Assembly: GCA_033032175.1 (NCBI GenBank)
Contig: CM065318.1
Location: 18,290,001-18,354,000 of the forward strand
DNA: 64,000 bases
Direction: 5' to 3'
Source: Saturnia japonica
Taxonomy: Eukaryota; Arthropoda; Insecta; Lepidoptera; Saturniidae
Part shown: positions 32,103-43,776 of the stretch, in pieces
Position numbering within the stretch: position 1 is the first letter of the stretch
Layout of the letters: each line of letters opens with the position of its first letter
Translations under genes and position numbers: made by a program
The notes under the pieces: model-generated
Seen by the model: only the letters and a program-made list of their open reading frames with translations
Databases searched by the model: none
Told to the model about the DNA's origin: nothing

Positions 32103-32560
32103 TTGACCACTACCAGGAGACAAACTAACTTTATAAAAGAAGATTCAACAGTAAATTCTAAAATGAAGCCCTTCTCAATCCTAGGTCCTGCACCTGATTG
32201 GACCATTTTCATGGACACCTATGAAAAGCATTATGAAATCTCAGAGGATGTGGATGTTACGTCTTCCAGACCAGACATAATATTCCTTTATTGTCGAAAA
32301 ATCAAACGTATAGTACTTGTAGAGCTTACTGTACCGTGAGAAACTAATATACCTAAAGACCACGCAATAAAAATTAATAAATATTACGATTTAAGTAATG
32401 ATCTAACCAAAAACGGCTATGCGGTTAACTTATATACGGTAGATGATGAAATATACTTATGATTTGCTAACGGTAACATGCATAAGTTCTTAACGGGTAT
32501 CTAAAGCAGCATTAACTGGTACCATCTGGCTTGGTAGGGAAAGTATCGCGAGCAGTCAAG
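32103..32560 (+). pseudogene. Retroelement protein C-terminal relic
   Basis: The frame from 32103 contains P-D-I-I-F-L-Y, then I-V-L-V-E-L-T-V-P, a stop at 32337-32339 where W is expected, then E-T-N-I-P-K-D-H-A-I-K. It continues to N-D-L-T-K-N-G-Y-A-V-N-L-Y. Further down another frame gives A-A-L-T-G-T-I-W-L-G-R-E-S. I associate V-E-L-T-V-P-W-E with a C-terminal domain found in some retroelement-encoded proteins; it also resembles a restriction-nuclease-like fold, but that is inference. Broken. Which clade is uncertain. Confidence 0.5.
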
Positions 32561-33275
32561 GTGAGCCCTGATGTGCATTATAGGAGGGCATCTAAACCTA
32601 CACCTGGGTCGTAAGTCCCGGGGGCTACTCGTATTCCCTCTGTCTGCAACACGATGAACCCGGCAACCGCATGGTGAATCCATGGAATGCTAAGATGTTT
32701 ATGTCTTTTTACAAATGATAGAGATTTTACAGTGTTTTTCATGAAACACGCTTTGTTGTCCATGGGCAGCAGAAAATATACGCAATATTTTACGTAATTT
32801 AATTGGTTATACAGCCCAGTTGGAACGCGACCGCCATATGAAAAGCTCACCATAGTGATGCGCTTATACCAGCAGCATTTGAGATCAACTGATCTCCACC
32901 ACCACCAACTGGTGCATATCCAGTTTCAATTTACTCTGATTGACTCATGTGACTGTCATCAGTATCGACTGGCGATGGATTGTTGCTCTCTGTGATTGCC
33001 GTTGTTTTTGGATTGCATTGTCCTTACCACGAGGCACAGTGTCGCCTATTAAAAAAAAACCGGCGAAACATAATTTTTTTCCACGATTTCGGATAATATA
33101 AGAACATTTCTCTCTTCCTCAAGACGATTTTCTTCATCACCAGGCGTGTTTACCAAGTGCTACTAATTAAATACTAATAAGTAAACGTAGCTATGTGAAT
33201 TTTGGGGTTTTGAACTTGCGGACATCTGGTCGATACACCACTGTTTTTAATAGTCAATCAAAATCGAAAATAGTT
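32561..33275. other. Possible 3' part of the same retroelement, then unassigned
   Basis: 32580-32680 is GC-richer (GTAAGTCCCGGGGGCTACTCG) and may be the 3' UTR of the retroelement relic. 32880-33030 (CTGATCTCCACCACCACCAAC) is unassigned. No gene called. Confidence 0.3.
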
Positions 33276-33280
33276 TACTT

Positions 33281-33475
33281 TTAGGCACTTATGAATGTAA
33301 AAACACTACCACGCAGTCATTAGCAAAAGCCGGCAAGAAACTCTATCGGCTTTTTATTTAGAGTTTTTTTTATACTATATCTATCTTTACAGTTATTATA
33401 ATTATTAGTGCAGGTACAGAGGAGGAAAGTCGCTTCCAGAACATAATGATCCAACCTACAACACCCACCTTATAA
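33281..33475 (-). repeat. Family L copy 2 (LINE 3' UTR)
   Basis: GGCACTTATGAATGTAAAAACAC, GCCGGCAAGAAACTC and GAGGAAAGTCGCTTCCAGAAC in the L-family order. The protein part is lost. Confidence 0.6.
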
Positions 33476-34194
33476 TTGAAAGAGCACGAATTATATCCAG
33501 CATTTATGTATCCTTCAGAATGAAATTTAAGATATATAAGTGCGTATCAGAACAGAGCTGCTCATATCCAACGAGCTCGATATATGTTCGCAATCTAAAT
33601 AGCTAATTACATATAATGATCTAATTACGGGTGACCTATTTTCGACAGTTCGACCATAGTTTATAAAATACTGGTGTTTTGATTTTTCTATCATCGACTT
33701 ATCATCCCTGACGGATGCTTGATGAGACTAAATTAGGCATTACAAAAATAAAAACAATTCATCTTGTTTCAGAACGAAAGTTAAGATGTAGTCGGAGTTA
33801 CTAATATAACATACAGCGCCATCTAGTTACAGAATATAGAGTATATTCGCGCAAAACTATTGTATGGGTGTTTCATATTCAGAAATATTTTAAGTCGTAT
33901 TTGTTCTAGCAATATTCATGATCGGTCTTCAAGGTCAATTTATTTTATTTTTTTGTTTGCATGGAAAGTAATGATAAACTTTGATGATCTACAGCGGTGG
34001 TTTCAAATATTTATATGCTGTCAATAATTCCCTATAAAATAATTATAGACGCCTCTCGAAATTTCTTTTTCCAATTTTTCTTTTAATATAATATATAAAA
34101 ATACAGATTCAGTGCTGTAGTATTACGTCACATTATAAGATTATTTATTTGTAGATATTATGCTATTAATACTATTTTTTTATTAAATCATTAT
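33476..34194. other. Unassigned DNA
   Basis: CAGCGCCATCTAGTTACAG at 33815 is a word I know from moth repeats. The rest is AT-rich and unclassified. Confidence 0.4.
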
Positions 34195-34195
34195 T

Positions 34196-34495
34196 ATCAT
34201 CAGCCTAGTTGTCGTAAGCGCGACTGCTATGTTCGGTCTTGGGTTCGATTCCCAGGTCGAACAAAATGTTATTTGGTTTTCTATGAAATTCTTAGTAGAA
34301 GCTCGGAGTTTGTCTTTGCGTTCGAAGAATGTCAATAGGCTCGCCCCCATTTATACGGGACCTAGAAAACATACCCAGCGAACTGTGGGTGTACATTACC
34401 TCTGCCTAAATCTTCGGGGATACAGGTTTGGTGGTGTGTCATGTTATGTATGGTCTAAGGTAGGTATATATTATCTTTTCATTACCTTTATTAAA
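34196..34495 (+). mobile_element. tRNA-derived SINE
   Basis: The head, 34196-34265, has an A-box-like TAGTTGTCGTAAGCGCG and a strong B box, GGGTTCGATTCCC (34241-34253). The body follows with ACAAAATGTTATTTGG, CGCCCCCATTTATACGGG and GTGGGTGTACATTACC. An 89-codon frame crosses it and is chance. No functional tRNA: the acceptor stem does not pair. Confidence 0.7.
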
Positions 34496-34960
34496 TAATT
34501 AGTGTAGGTAAATGTTCGTAATCGTAGAGGTTATATTGTGTGGTCGTCGCCACGTGCGCAGTATCGGTTCAAACCACTGTGTCGTTTCTCACAGCACTGT
34601 ACGTACACACAATCGTTAACAGCGGACGAAGCTGGCAATCTAGTGCACATATTAACAAAACCTATTTAAGTTTTATCTATAGCAAATAATTGATAATAAA
34701 GTTCGTTTTGTGGGAACGAGTGCGGCTATGTTGACTGCTCGGTGCGGTTGATGTTAGACTTGTTATAAGGCGTGACTGCATAACATATCTATTTAAAAAA
34801 AATAGAATTCGTTAAATAATTTCGAGACGCTTGATTATAATTATACAGTGATAATTATGAATGATAACTAAATAATAAAAATAAATAGTCATCCCTACAT
34901 AAGTGTTATAGGAAAAATGTTGAATAATTGCGTTACATTGTGTGACTAGATTTCATGAAG

Positions 34961-35645
34961 ATAGAAAGAAAGAAGAGGAAAGAAAATGTGTATTTATTCG
35001 TCACACACAACACATCAATAACTAAAATTAGAAAAACATAAAATCAACACAACTAAAAAAAAAATAATAACAATAATAATATGTAACGTGCCGTGCGGGA
35101 ATAAACAGGTCCCAGTCTCAGCATAATTCTTACACTGAATCAGTGCAGCGCTGGTATTCTGACTGGGCCATATTAACATACATCCCGGACATCAATAAAA
35201 TAAAAGTAAAAACAAATAGTAAATAAAAAAATTCATACTGTAATATACATACTGATAATGTACAAAAAATAAATAAGACAAAGGGCAATTAAAACAGTGT
35301 TACAAAGAGAGAGAATGAGGAGTTCGCACCTTTAAGATCACGCTAAGGTACAATTCTGATCCTGAAACAAAAGTTTTTAAACGTTGCTCTAAAAGTTTGG
35401 AGTGTTTTAAAGCACGAAGTGGCGGCGGTAAATCATTCCAGCATCGTGAAGCCGCAACCTTAAATGAACCTCGAAAAGCCATGGATCGGTGCTTCGGAGT
35501 AATAAGAACAAAGCTACTGGTTCTTCTTGAAAATCTATGTTGAGACTCTGCCCAAACCAACTTCAAGTATAAATAATTCGAGTTTTGTTTCTTAATAACT
35601 CCGAACAAAAGATGCAGCCTCCTACGCGTCTTCATTTTTAACAAA
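34961..35645 (-). mobile_element. LINE 3' portion: coding end plus 3' UTR
   Basis: The minus-strand coding end (35644-35300) is followed by a 3' UTR with CCAGTCAGAATACCAGCGC, TTATGCTGAGACTGGGACC and GACGAATAAATACAC. It ends in a (CTTT)n-type tail at 34961-34980. The same 3' UTR occurs on plus at 43.03-43.23 kb. 5'-truncated at about 35650. Confidence 0.75.
35300..35644 (-). pseudogene. LINE reverse transcriptase C-terminus (CR1/Jockey group)
   Basis: 114 codons open. Motifs in order: L-K-L-V-W-A-E, then R-R-T-S-S-F-V-L-I, then M-A-F-R-G-S-F-K-V-A-A, then W-N-D-L-P-P-P-L-R, then L-L-E-Q-R-L-K-T-F. The R-x-S-F-x-V-x-A-x-R-x-W-N-x-L-P core is standard at the end of CR1/Jockey-group reverse transcriptases. 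No internal stop, so this may be a young insertion; the catalytic domain is absent. Confidence 0.8.
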
Positions 35646-36577
35646 TTAGAATTAGACTATTCTGTTATGAAAATAACGCTTGTACTTATAATATCAACCC
35701 ATATTAATCAATTGTGTGCAAGACTGTATTCGGCTACACAAACAACGTACAAATATCAAACATCACAAATATACATTGTAAAAACTCAAGCTCTGGTTTT
35801 GTGCTTGAGGGAAATGCTTGAAGTATCCATATATTTACGCTTTTCTATAAAGTATTAGCCGACAAAGCAGAATTTAATATAACAAATGTTATATAGCATA
35901 ATCATAATATAACACAAGGATGTGGATTTTGAAGCTTCATTTTTTTTCTAGATGACCTATAAAATAACATCTCTCTGTTCATACCAATTGGCTACTCATT
36001 ATTTTGAATAGATATTACAACATTTCCAACACTTGGCTTGTCATTTGTTAATCATTTCTTTTCTCATGATGTTTTTTTTTTAAACTGAAGATTCAACTTT
36101 GAATTAAATATATTAAACACTACAAGTATTTCTAGATCAGTGCACCCGTCCACATAACATTATCACTCCCGTCTCAAACACACTCGCTTAGCGTTCAGCT
36201 AATTGTAATAATTGTATAAGAAACTCCAACTGACCTGTGTTTCTATACAATTAACAGACAAACGTCTGCTTTGGCCCTTCTATATAAATATCATATTTCC
36301 TTATTTATCATTTTAAATAACCACTGTACAGTAACAGGCATTAAATCACACTTCTACGTAAAAATACAAATAAAATTAACAATGCTCTCTCACTCGCATG
36401 TCACATTTTAAGTTTCTCTCGGATCTTACGACAGTTATAACGAAGTCGTAACCACTGTGACGTCACAGGACAGTTTTCAAATGTTTGACATATGTAATTA
36501 TATATGTGTATACAGAAGTATATTTATTTTATTAACCTCCGATGGAAGCAGTTAGATGATATAAATTAAACATGTTT
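35646..36577. other. Unassigned AT-rich DNA
   Basis: No gene recognised. 36455-36470 has GTGACGTCACAG, a CRE-like palindrome, without context. Confidence 0.5.
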
Positions 36578-36579
36578 AT

Positions 36580-36812
36580 TTGGAGTTTTTGGTGGGATCT
36601 TGAAAGGACATGTTGTAGTTTTTATTTATAATTTATTAGCTTAGGTTTTTGACCCTATTTTATGTAATATTAATAGCGTTTGGCGTGATATAGTTTGGAT
36701 ATTGTGCTTAAGTGAAGTGGACTGTAAATATAAACTGAAAGCATGTATTTTGCAATGTCACAAAAACTCCCTAGATCATTCTAACAAGACAGTTACCATT
36801 GTTAGATGCCAC
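36580..36812 (+). repeat. Family H copy 2
   Basis: It aligns along its whole length with 23.56-23.80 kb, in the same orientation, and ends CACAAAAACTCCCTAGATC and TCTAACAAGACAG. The end part recurs at 53.06 kb. Confidence 0.65.
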
Positions 36813-37171
36813 TTTGAACACAAACCTAATACTAAGAAGGCTTAAAAACATTGACACTGGCAAGTCTTTTTCGCGGCGCTAAAACAAGAAGAAGAACATG
36901 TTTATCTGTTTGTAGTATCGTATCCTCTAAACGGCTGTAGGAACTGTAATTAATTTTTTTTTGTTTCAAATGTGACTTGATCTAGATTGTTCTTTCTTAG
37001 TTATAATTTATGAAAATCTGATAAAAAAATACTATGAATCTAATAAAAACCGAAATTATTAATTTTTGATTTTACTCAAGTGTTTTTTAGTCGTGTTTTT
37101 GTCTCCTGTTTAATAATTCAAAAATCAAAATAATAATCAAATATCAAAATTTGAAAAAGAAAATTTAATTT

Positions 37172-37735
37172 AGGCCCTAAGAAGGCACTTACGAACGTCA
37201 AAACACTCCTACCGGTTCAGAAAATAACCCAGTCATCGAGAAGAACCTCGATCGTGTTTATCTTCTTTTTTTTCAACTATACAAAAGTGTTTATATAAAA
37301 CAATAATAATAATTTAGTGGATGCACAGAAAGGGAGTCACTTCCAGACATCACTGTCATACACAATGATCCACCCTATAATAATGTTTTCACAGAAAAAC
37401 CTGCTTGACATGGTCCTTGAACTTGTTGTCCGGCAAATTAGTAATGTGCTTCGGGATTTTGTTATAAAACCTGACACTATTACCTAAAAAACTTTTATTT
37501 ATTGGACCTACTTAGCAAACTGTGATTTTGCCATCAGATACAAGCTCTTAACACGTCAGCTTTTGTATATTTATTGCTGGATGTAGCTCCACGCTTCCAC
37601 AGTCAATCGCCTAATATTTCACGGATCGTTGCTCTCACCAGTCAGGAAGCTCTGCCCCTTAAGTTATAGCCTTCATTCAAAAAGTTATAGCATATGAATA
37701 CGCGATAAGTGATGCCCTTCCCCGACTGTACTCAT
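37172..37735 (-). pseudogene. Family L copy 3: LINE 3' end with C-terminus
   Basis: The 3' UTR starts (on plus) at TAGGCCCTAAGAAGGCACTT. The minus-strand frame reads K-I-P-K-H-I-T-N-L-P-D-N-K-F-K-D-H-V-K-Q before the stop at 37391-37389. 37490-37735 is a frameshifted continuation of the same protein. About 560 bp, the longest copy of this family here. Confidence 0.65.
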
Positions 37736-37917
37736 AAATAAACGTGTGAACTTAAATGAAATATGTTTACATTTCCATTTAAACCTCATTAATATTGATC
37801 TAGTAATTGAAAAACATCTGGTTTTTAGCTGTGAGAACGGATTTGAAACGATAATAGAAAGTTTAATATTTCGCTCGCGTGTTACTTGCTACAGAGAGCC
37901 GCTTTTATTAAAACAAG

Positions 37918-38268
37918 CGATCGCCCAGTGAACGAAATTCGACCAGCGACTTTTTAATTATAGACAATTTTCTGTTTGACATTTCCAGTATGAACCTAAA
38001 TAATGAATATTATATCACTTGTTGTCACTTTTCATTGGGTGACAATGACATTATTTTAGGGGGTCTAAGTTCAATGGTACGGTCGTGCTAGGACTCGCAG
38101 TATTAATTTATTAAATTTAATATATTAATAACACTTTTTAAAGATAAATTTTAGCTTTCTGCACTCCTTCTCCACATAAACTTTAACCATGCCAAATCTC
38201 AGTCTTCCGTGTGCGCAATACGCTCAGAAAGGGGTACAAAGTTTTTACTTTGCGTATTAATATAATGA
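37918..38268 (-). mobile_element. Family J copy 4 (Helitron-like)
   Basis: Same order as the copy at 3.9 kb. The CTAG terminus is altered (CGATCGCCC), so this 3' end has decayed or lost a few bases. Its far end, TTACTTTGCGTATTAATATAA, agrees with copies 2 and 5 and marks the other end of the family. Confidence 0.7.
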
Positions 38269-38363
38269 TTTGCAACGTAAGTTTTAATATAGATTTTAGT
38301 TAGTCAGTATTAATTGTCCGTGTATTTGATTATATTTCAATATCTTTCGAGAACTCTCCTTAC

Positions 38364-38475
38364 TTGGGGCAGTTCCACTGGTGGAATACCTTCACTCCAC
38401 AGAAGATCACAGACAGGTAAGCTAGTATCGTGTTCCTGTGGTGAGTAAGGTTTCCAGAGCTACTTGGATAATCAA
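38364..38475 (+). repeat. Family A copy 7 (5' part)
   Basis: TACTTGGGGCAGTTCCACTGG, GAAGATCACAGACAGG and GAGTAAGGTTTCCAGAGCTAC. The 3' half is missing. A complementary 3' half in the opposite orientation lies 270 bp downstream. Confidence 0.6.
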
Positions 38476-38747
38476 CGCGCTAATAATACCTATGATATTC
38501 GCTTATCACCAACTGGGCAGCACGCGAGTGAGTCCTGGCGCAATGATACTGGTACAACTGTCGCTAAAACTTGGTAAGTATTAGATAAAATAAGTTAGTT
38601 GATGGCGCAGTGACGAATTTTTTTTTAGCTTGTCGAAAGTTTTTATTATTGCGTACCAGCGCCAGTAAAACGTTTACCTCATACACAGTGCAAGGCTCTG
38701 AAACCTGGTCCCTCTACTATCCATGTACGATTTTTGTTTTAAATACA

Positions 38748-38905
38748 ACAAAGGTGGCAAACAAACATACGGCTCGCCTGATGGTAAGCGGTTACCGTAG
38801 CCTATGGACGCTTGTAATACAATAGATATCACTAGCGCATTCCCGACCTTAAACCCTCTACCCTATGAAGCTCTGAAAATGGAGCTTTGGAGTCTTCCTA
38901 TTGCA
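38748..38905 (-). repeat. Family A copy 8 (3' part)
   Basis: CAAAGGTGGCAAACAAACATACG, CTGATGGTAAGCGGTTACC, GTAGCCTATGGACGCTTG and ATCACTAGCGCATTCCCGACC. With copy 7 it may be one element split and partly inverted. Confidence 0.65.
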
Positions 38906-39713
38906 CAGGTTCGGCTGCCTGGGAGACAGGGTTGTACCGAACTGTCTCCGTTTAGCACCGGGGCTGGCTGCCGTGGTGACGCGGTGGAATGCTTAGTCAA
39001 GCCCCAACGGCAGTGAATGGTAAACCGTGGAGTTTTATTGAGTACAAGTTTCCATGAAGGGTTTATCGACGAAATAAAAAAAGGATTCTTATGCCATTGT
39101 ATACATACCTGAGTTTGTATTAACATAGTCTGAAATTTGCGATTTTGAATTATATTTCGCCAATTCTGCTATTGCTTGGCTCTTGCGATATACGTAATTA
39201 GGGCCAGTTCTTTGTTTAAGTTGAATACTAAATAATAAAATTAGGTTAGTAAAACAAAACATTCCTTATATTATTCATGACACAGATGAATTTAAATATC
39301 ACATTTCTTGAAATTAGATTACCAAGCATAGATTTCTTATAAACAATATCTATAATATAGTTCTGTATGAATCGATCTAGTTTCCTAACGCTATCGCTTT
39401 TGGAAATAAGCAGTATTATTATTTATTACATATAAAATTACCATTTTCCTAGCTGACCCGTATGGATAATTCAAACATTATATAATGCAGAAAATCGGTT
39501 GTCATGTTAGTCTAACTGATTGCTAATAAGCATGAACAGATGGTAATCTTTATTTAAAAGTTTATTAATTATTTATTTCAATTCAATTTGTCTATATTTC
39601 GTCAATAGTGGAGAATATAAGCTTTAAATGATGTTTAAATCTTTTAATTTTCATGAATAGTTAACGGACATATAGTGTTGCCAGGTAAAAACAACTTTGA
39701 GTAATAGTATATA
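38906..39713. other. Unassigned; 38910-39010 is GC-rich
   Basis: 38910-39010 (TTCGGCTGCCTGGGAGACAGG ..) is GC-rich and open in two frames (38804-39016 plus, 38863-39126 minus), with no match to any family here. The rest is AT-rich. Confidence 0.4.
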
Positions 39714-40066
39714 CTAGCGATCGCCCTAAGCTCGAAATTCGACCTGCGACTTTTTTATCATAGACTATTTTCTGTTTGGCATTTGCAGTATTCATGAACC
39801 AAAACAATGAGTAGTATTTATCTCACTTGCTGTCACTTTTCATTGAGTGACAATGTCAATATTTTGGTGGGTCTAAGTTCACAGGGTAGGATTCGCAGTA
39901 TTAATTAATTTTATTTAATATATTAGTAACAGCTGATATCATAGATAAATTTTAGCTTTCTACACTCCTTCTCCATATAAACTTTAACCATGCCAAATCT
40001 CACAGTCTTCCGTGCACGCAATACGTTTAAAAATGGGTACAAAGTTTTGCTTCACGTAATGATGAT
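39714..40066 (-). mobile_element. Family J copy 5 (Helitron-like)
   Basis: A near full copy. On plus it starts CTAGCGATCGCCC and keeps TAGACTATTTTCTGTTTGGCA, TGAGTGACAATGTCAATATT, CTCCATATAAACTTTAACC and CTTCCGTGCACGCAATACG. On the minus strand the base after CTAG is T. Confidence 0.75.
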
Positions 40067-41544
40067 ATATCTTATAAATGAACGACCATAACTTTTAAAA
40101 TGAATTAATAGCATCGAAATCGTATTCCAATGGTCACATGGAGAATCTGGATTGATAATTTTCATGAGGCAATAACTCCTGGAACTGACAGTCTTCTTTA
40201 TAATTAGATTAAACTATCTTATAAACTTTCCGTTGCCAAAAAAGCAACTCATACCTACATGACAACAATTTCCATGATACAACAGCGAATAAATGAGAGT
40301 GAATATTATTTTAACTGTCACAGTGCGATATTGTAGCAGTGGGTAAATAAGAATCATCATCACTTGAAGAAATTGATAATTGAAAAGCAATATTTGTGTC
40401 ACTCGTTTGTTATACGTCACGAGGAAGATTGTAAATGAGCCGAGTAATAAAGCGGTTTGTGTCTGCCAGCTTCGACGTACGGCTGGAGTTAGCTCTTTAA
40501 GTACGATTGTCTTTGAATATGCATTAGGTAAAGAGGTGATTGATTGACTGACGGACTGACTAATTGATTGATTGAGTGGTTAATGATTTATCTAAAAGCA
40601 AGACGATGTATGTTTACATACATGACTTCAAAGTGAAAGGTGCGCAAGGTACGTTAAGCAGAAAAACGTAACGCTTGTTGTTAACGCTTTTATAAATTCA
40701 CTCCTTATAAAATTTCAAAATACCAGGGTTCTTATTAAGAAAGTCGATTCGGAACTCCAAATAATAATAATTTATTTGCGACCCTGGTATGTTAAAAACC
40801 AATTAATTTAAAATACACTTTCATACGGGTTTTAGTAAAGAATACATAAGCATTAATACTGGCTTGCAATATTATTAATAAATCTCACAATACATCGAGA
40901 GATACATTCATAATGTTTCGTTACAAAAACCCAAAAGATTTTGTTCCAAATAGATTGTAGACATAATTTTAAATTTCATTCTTAGCGATTTCATTATGCT
41001 GCATTATTTCTACAAGGCTGCAAGTATAGATCCAAATTGATTTCATAAAACCCTAATTTAAAAATATACTTATTATTTATATCATATAGTATATTAAATT
41101 ACAATCATATGAATATTTCTTTGAAAAAACCTTTAAATGAATAAAAATAATACTACATATGGTCTTGTAATAATGTTACACGCATAATGTTTTTTTTAAT
41201 TACTTTGATATATCAAAAATAATTTATTTATATCATATAATATCTGGGCGACTGAGTTGCGTTCGGTGTCCAACACTTATCTATGTAAACTTGGAATGTA
41301 AATATTCAAAACATTACAAAGTTTCATTCAAATTGTTGGAGCCGTTTAATAACGAATTTCAGTATAGATGTTACTGAATGTTATATCTATTCGAAAAAGA
41401 TCCGAGTTACTCTCAAATGTAGTTATGATATTTTAGTTTTGCTCCAAAAAAAAAACATAATTCAGTATAAGGTCAATATTCTTCAGTATTTTTTTTTATA
41501 AATTCATTATAATGCTTAGAATTATGACATTATGTTAATTTACG
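40067..41544. other. Unassigned AT-rich DNA
   Basis: No gene recognised. 41290-41360 (AAAGTTTCATTCAAATTGTTGG, then AGCCGTTTAATAACG) is a worn repeat tail. Confidence 0.5.
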
Positions 41545-41700
41545 ATGTCGCCCCTAATATGGTGATACGGTAAACATAGTGGGGAAATTGGTTCTCAAGC
41601 GCATCTGCTGGAACACATATACTGGTGCTTAATTTAAATCTTTAACTTCAGAGTGGTAGCTAACCAAATGGCCATTAGAAAATGCCATACCACCCCCCCT
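41545..41700 (-). mobile_element. Family F SINE (degraded)
   Basis: GGGGAAATTGGTTCTCAAGCGC, ATCTGCTGGAACACATATAC, GAGTGGTAGCTAACCAAATGG and ATGCCATACCACC. Followed on plus by a pyrimidine run (TTTCTTTC)n at 41725-41750. Confidence 0.55.
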
Positions 41701-41750
41701 CATTCAACTCTTTCATCGAGTTTTGTTTCTTTTTTTTCTTTCTTTCTTTC

Positions 41751-43025
41751 TACCATTCTACCATTATTGCTTTTATTTTGCTTTCCATTGTACAGTGATA
41801 TTTTCTCAACAATTTAAATCTTGTAATTGACTTAGTGAAATATGACTTTTTAATGGATTTGTTCAGACCGTTTAAACTAAATTTTATGGAGCAATATAAC
41901 TTGGCAATCCATATAACAAATGATTGCCATTAAACTGCGGAAAGTTTTATTATTGCAGTAGTACAAGGGAAAGTGGTTTTAATAATACTAATCAGTCAAA
42001 CTTACTAACGAGTAGAAACACTTTTGTAACTTACACTACATAATTAATATCGCTTTCGTGGAAAAACAACGATAATGGAATCATGTTCGAATGACTGATT
42101 ACATGCATGTGAATAAACACAACACATTACCATATACGGCGGGAGGATGGCCACCAGTGATCTCATATTAAATGTCACTGATAATTTAGTTATTTCTTCT
42201 TTTTTGTAAATGTCTGTAATTAAGGAAATTTCCCCAAATAACTATGACCAGATAACATAAAGCTCTACAATGATAATTTAAAAATCGATGGAGTATTTAT
42301 CCCATATCCACTAGTTCGATGAAAATTTTCGGAATTTGAAGTGAATTAGTAACACTGCCAGCAAATGGTAAATATATATTTTTTTTCTATAAATACTTTT
42401 TTTAAATCAATTACAGAATGTCGTCACCTATGGACGTCACATTTACACAAGCTTCCCGTGTACAAAATTCCATGATAATCAGTCAAGCCGTTTTTGAGTT
42501 AATTCCAAACATAAAAACAAAGAAAGAAAACATTTTTTTAAAGGCATAACTATTCGTTGTCAGTTTATAGTCTTTATATGGTAAGTTTATAAGGAAAAAA
42601 AAAACAAATGATGTACAGACAGAGCTACAGATGTATTAATATAGATCGATTATGAAGGTGTTGGAAATTTATATTGCATTCTTTTATTATGTCAAATTCA
42701 TTCACTTTTATAGTACAAAATATACAAAGAAAAAATAAATATAAAATGAAATGAAATATACGCAAAAAATATTTTTTTCTCAAGTGGTGGGCAGTCTATC
42801 TCGATGTGTATGGGATATGATTATATTGATATAATGATAATGATGATGAATATGTATGATTATATGATTATAGTGTATATATATGTATATATAATCATAT
42901 ATGCAGTACACGGTTGTGAGATGTATATATTATAGCACACATGTTACTTATTCGTATGAAGTTACGATTATTTAGTTTAGTTTAATTAATTAAAATTGTT
43001 GTGTTATTAGTTCATCCGTGAAGTT
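41751..43025. other. Unassigned AT-rich DNA
   Basis: 42450-42520 (CCGTGTACAAAATTCCATGA, CAAGCCGTTTTTGAG) is a worn repeat tail of a common insect type. 42830-42905 is (ATAT)/(GATGAT) low-complexity DNA. No gene. Confidence 0.5.
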
Positions 43026-43029
43026 TTAC

Positions 43030-43228
43030 ATGCCTACAGGTCCTGTCAGAATATCAACGCTGTAGTGCTTGCGCTTGTAGGTTTGCAGCATTATGCTGAG
43101 ACAGGGACCTATTCGACCCTAGCAACGCTTCATTTATTGAATAAATTTGTTTGTTTTATTTAAATATTTGTATTCGTTGTGTGGTGTTATTTTCGAATAA
43201 ATGCTTTTTCTCTCTTTCTTTCTTGCAA
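43030..43228 (+). mobile_element. LINE 3' UTR (same family as 34.96-35.3 kb)
   Basis: CTGTCAGAATATCAACGCTG, AGCATTATGCTGAGACAGGG, TTTTCGAATAAATGC and a CTCTCTTTCTTTC tail match the minus-strand 3' UTR at 34.96-35.2 kb. The protein part is absent. Confidence 0.7.
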
Positions 43229-43539
43229 TGACATACGAGTTGGTATAAAAGTCCTAAGAAGCAGTATTCTATATGTGAATAGTGATGGGTGTTTGATGGG
43301 GCTGCGAGCCCATTTGACATTATTTATACATAACGAGAGTTATAGCATGAAGTGAACGATATGCCTTTTTGCTATACTCTTATTTAGTTAATAAGATTCG
43401 TCAGATAACGTCCAGCTTAAACTGGCAGTTTAGAATCAAGGAATTTTGCACAGGAGTTCCTTATAGTTTCCAGGAGTTGCGCAGGTTAGCACTAAGAATG
43501 GATATTAAGAGAGGTAAATTTCTTTGGAGATTTGTCTGT

Positions 43540-43772
43540 ACTTGGGGCAGTCCGACTGGTGGATATCACAGTCCACCTTGGCAGACCTTGGTGCAGTCGC
43601 AGTACGCAAATAACCTTGTGTTGTGTTCCTGTGGTGGGTTTCCAGAGCTCCTTGTGGAAGGAAGGTTCAAAGTCAGCAACGCGTTAGTTATACCTAGCTA
43701 CTACAAGGCTACGTTAACCGTTTACCATCAGGAGGGCCGGATGCATGTTTGCCACCTTTGTTGTTTAAAAAA
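43540..43772 (+). repeat. Family A copy 9 (best 3' end)
   Basis: It runs from ACTTGGGGCAGTCCGACTGG through GTGTTGTGTTCCTGTGGTGG and TTTCCAGAGCTCCTTG to TTTGCCACCTTTGTTGTTTA. It then ends in eight A's at 43769-43776. That A run identifies the 3' end and suggests spread by reverse transcription. A 148-codon frame (43369-43815) spans it but begins in unrelated DNA. Confidence 0.65.
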
Positions 43773-43776
43773 AACT

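Noticed and set aside
34196..34265. Possible functional tRNA gene
   Set aside because: Same reason: tRNA-like head of a SINE without a foldable acceptor stem.
36455..36470. TGACGTCA palindromes (also near 24003 and 57630) as CRE regulatory sites
   Set aside because: Isolated 8-mers without a nearby promoter; they may be parts of worn repeats.
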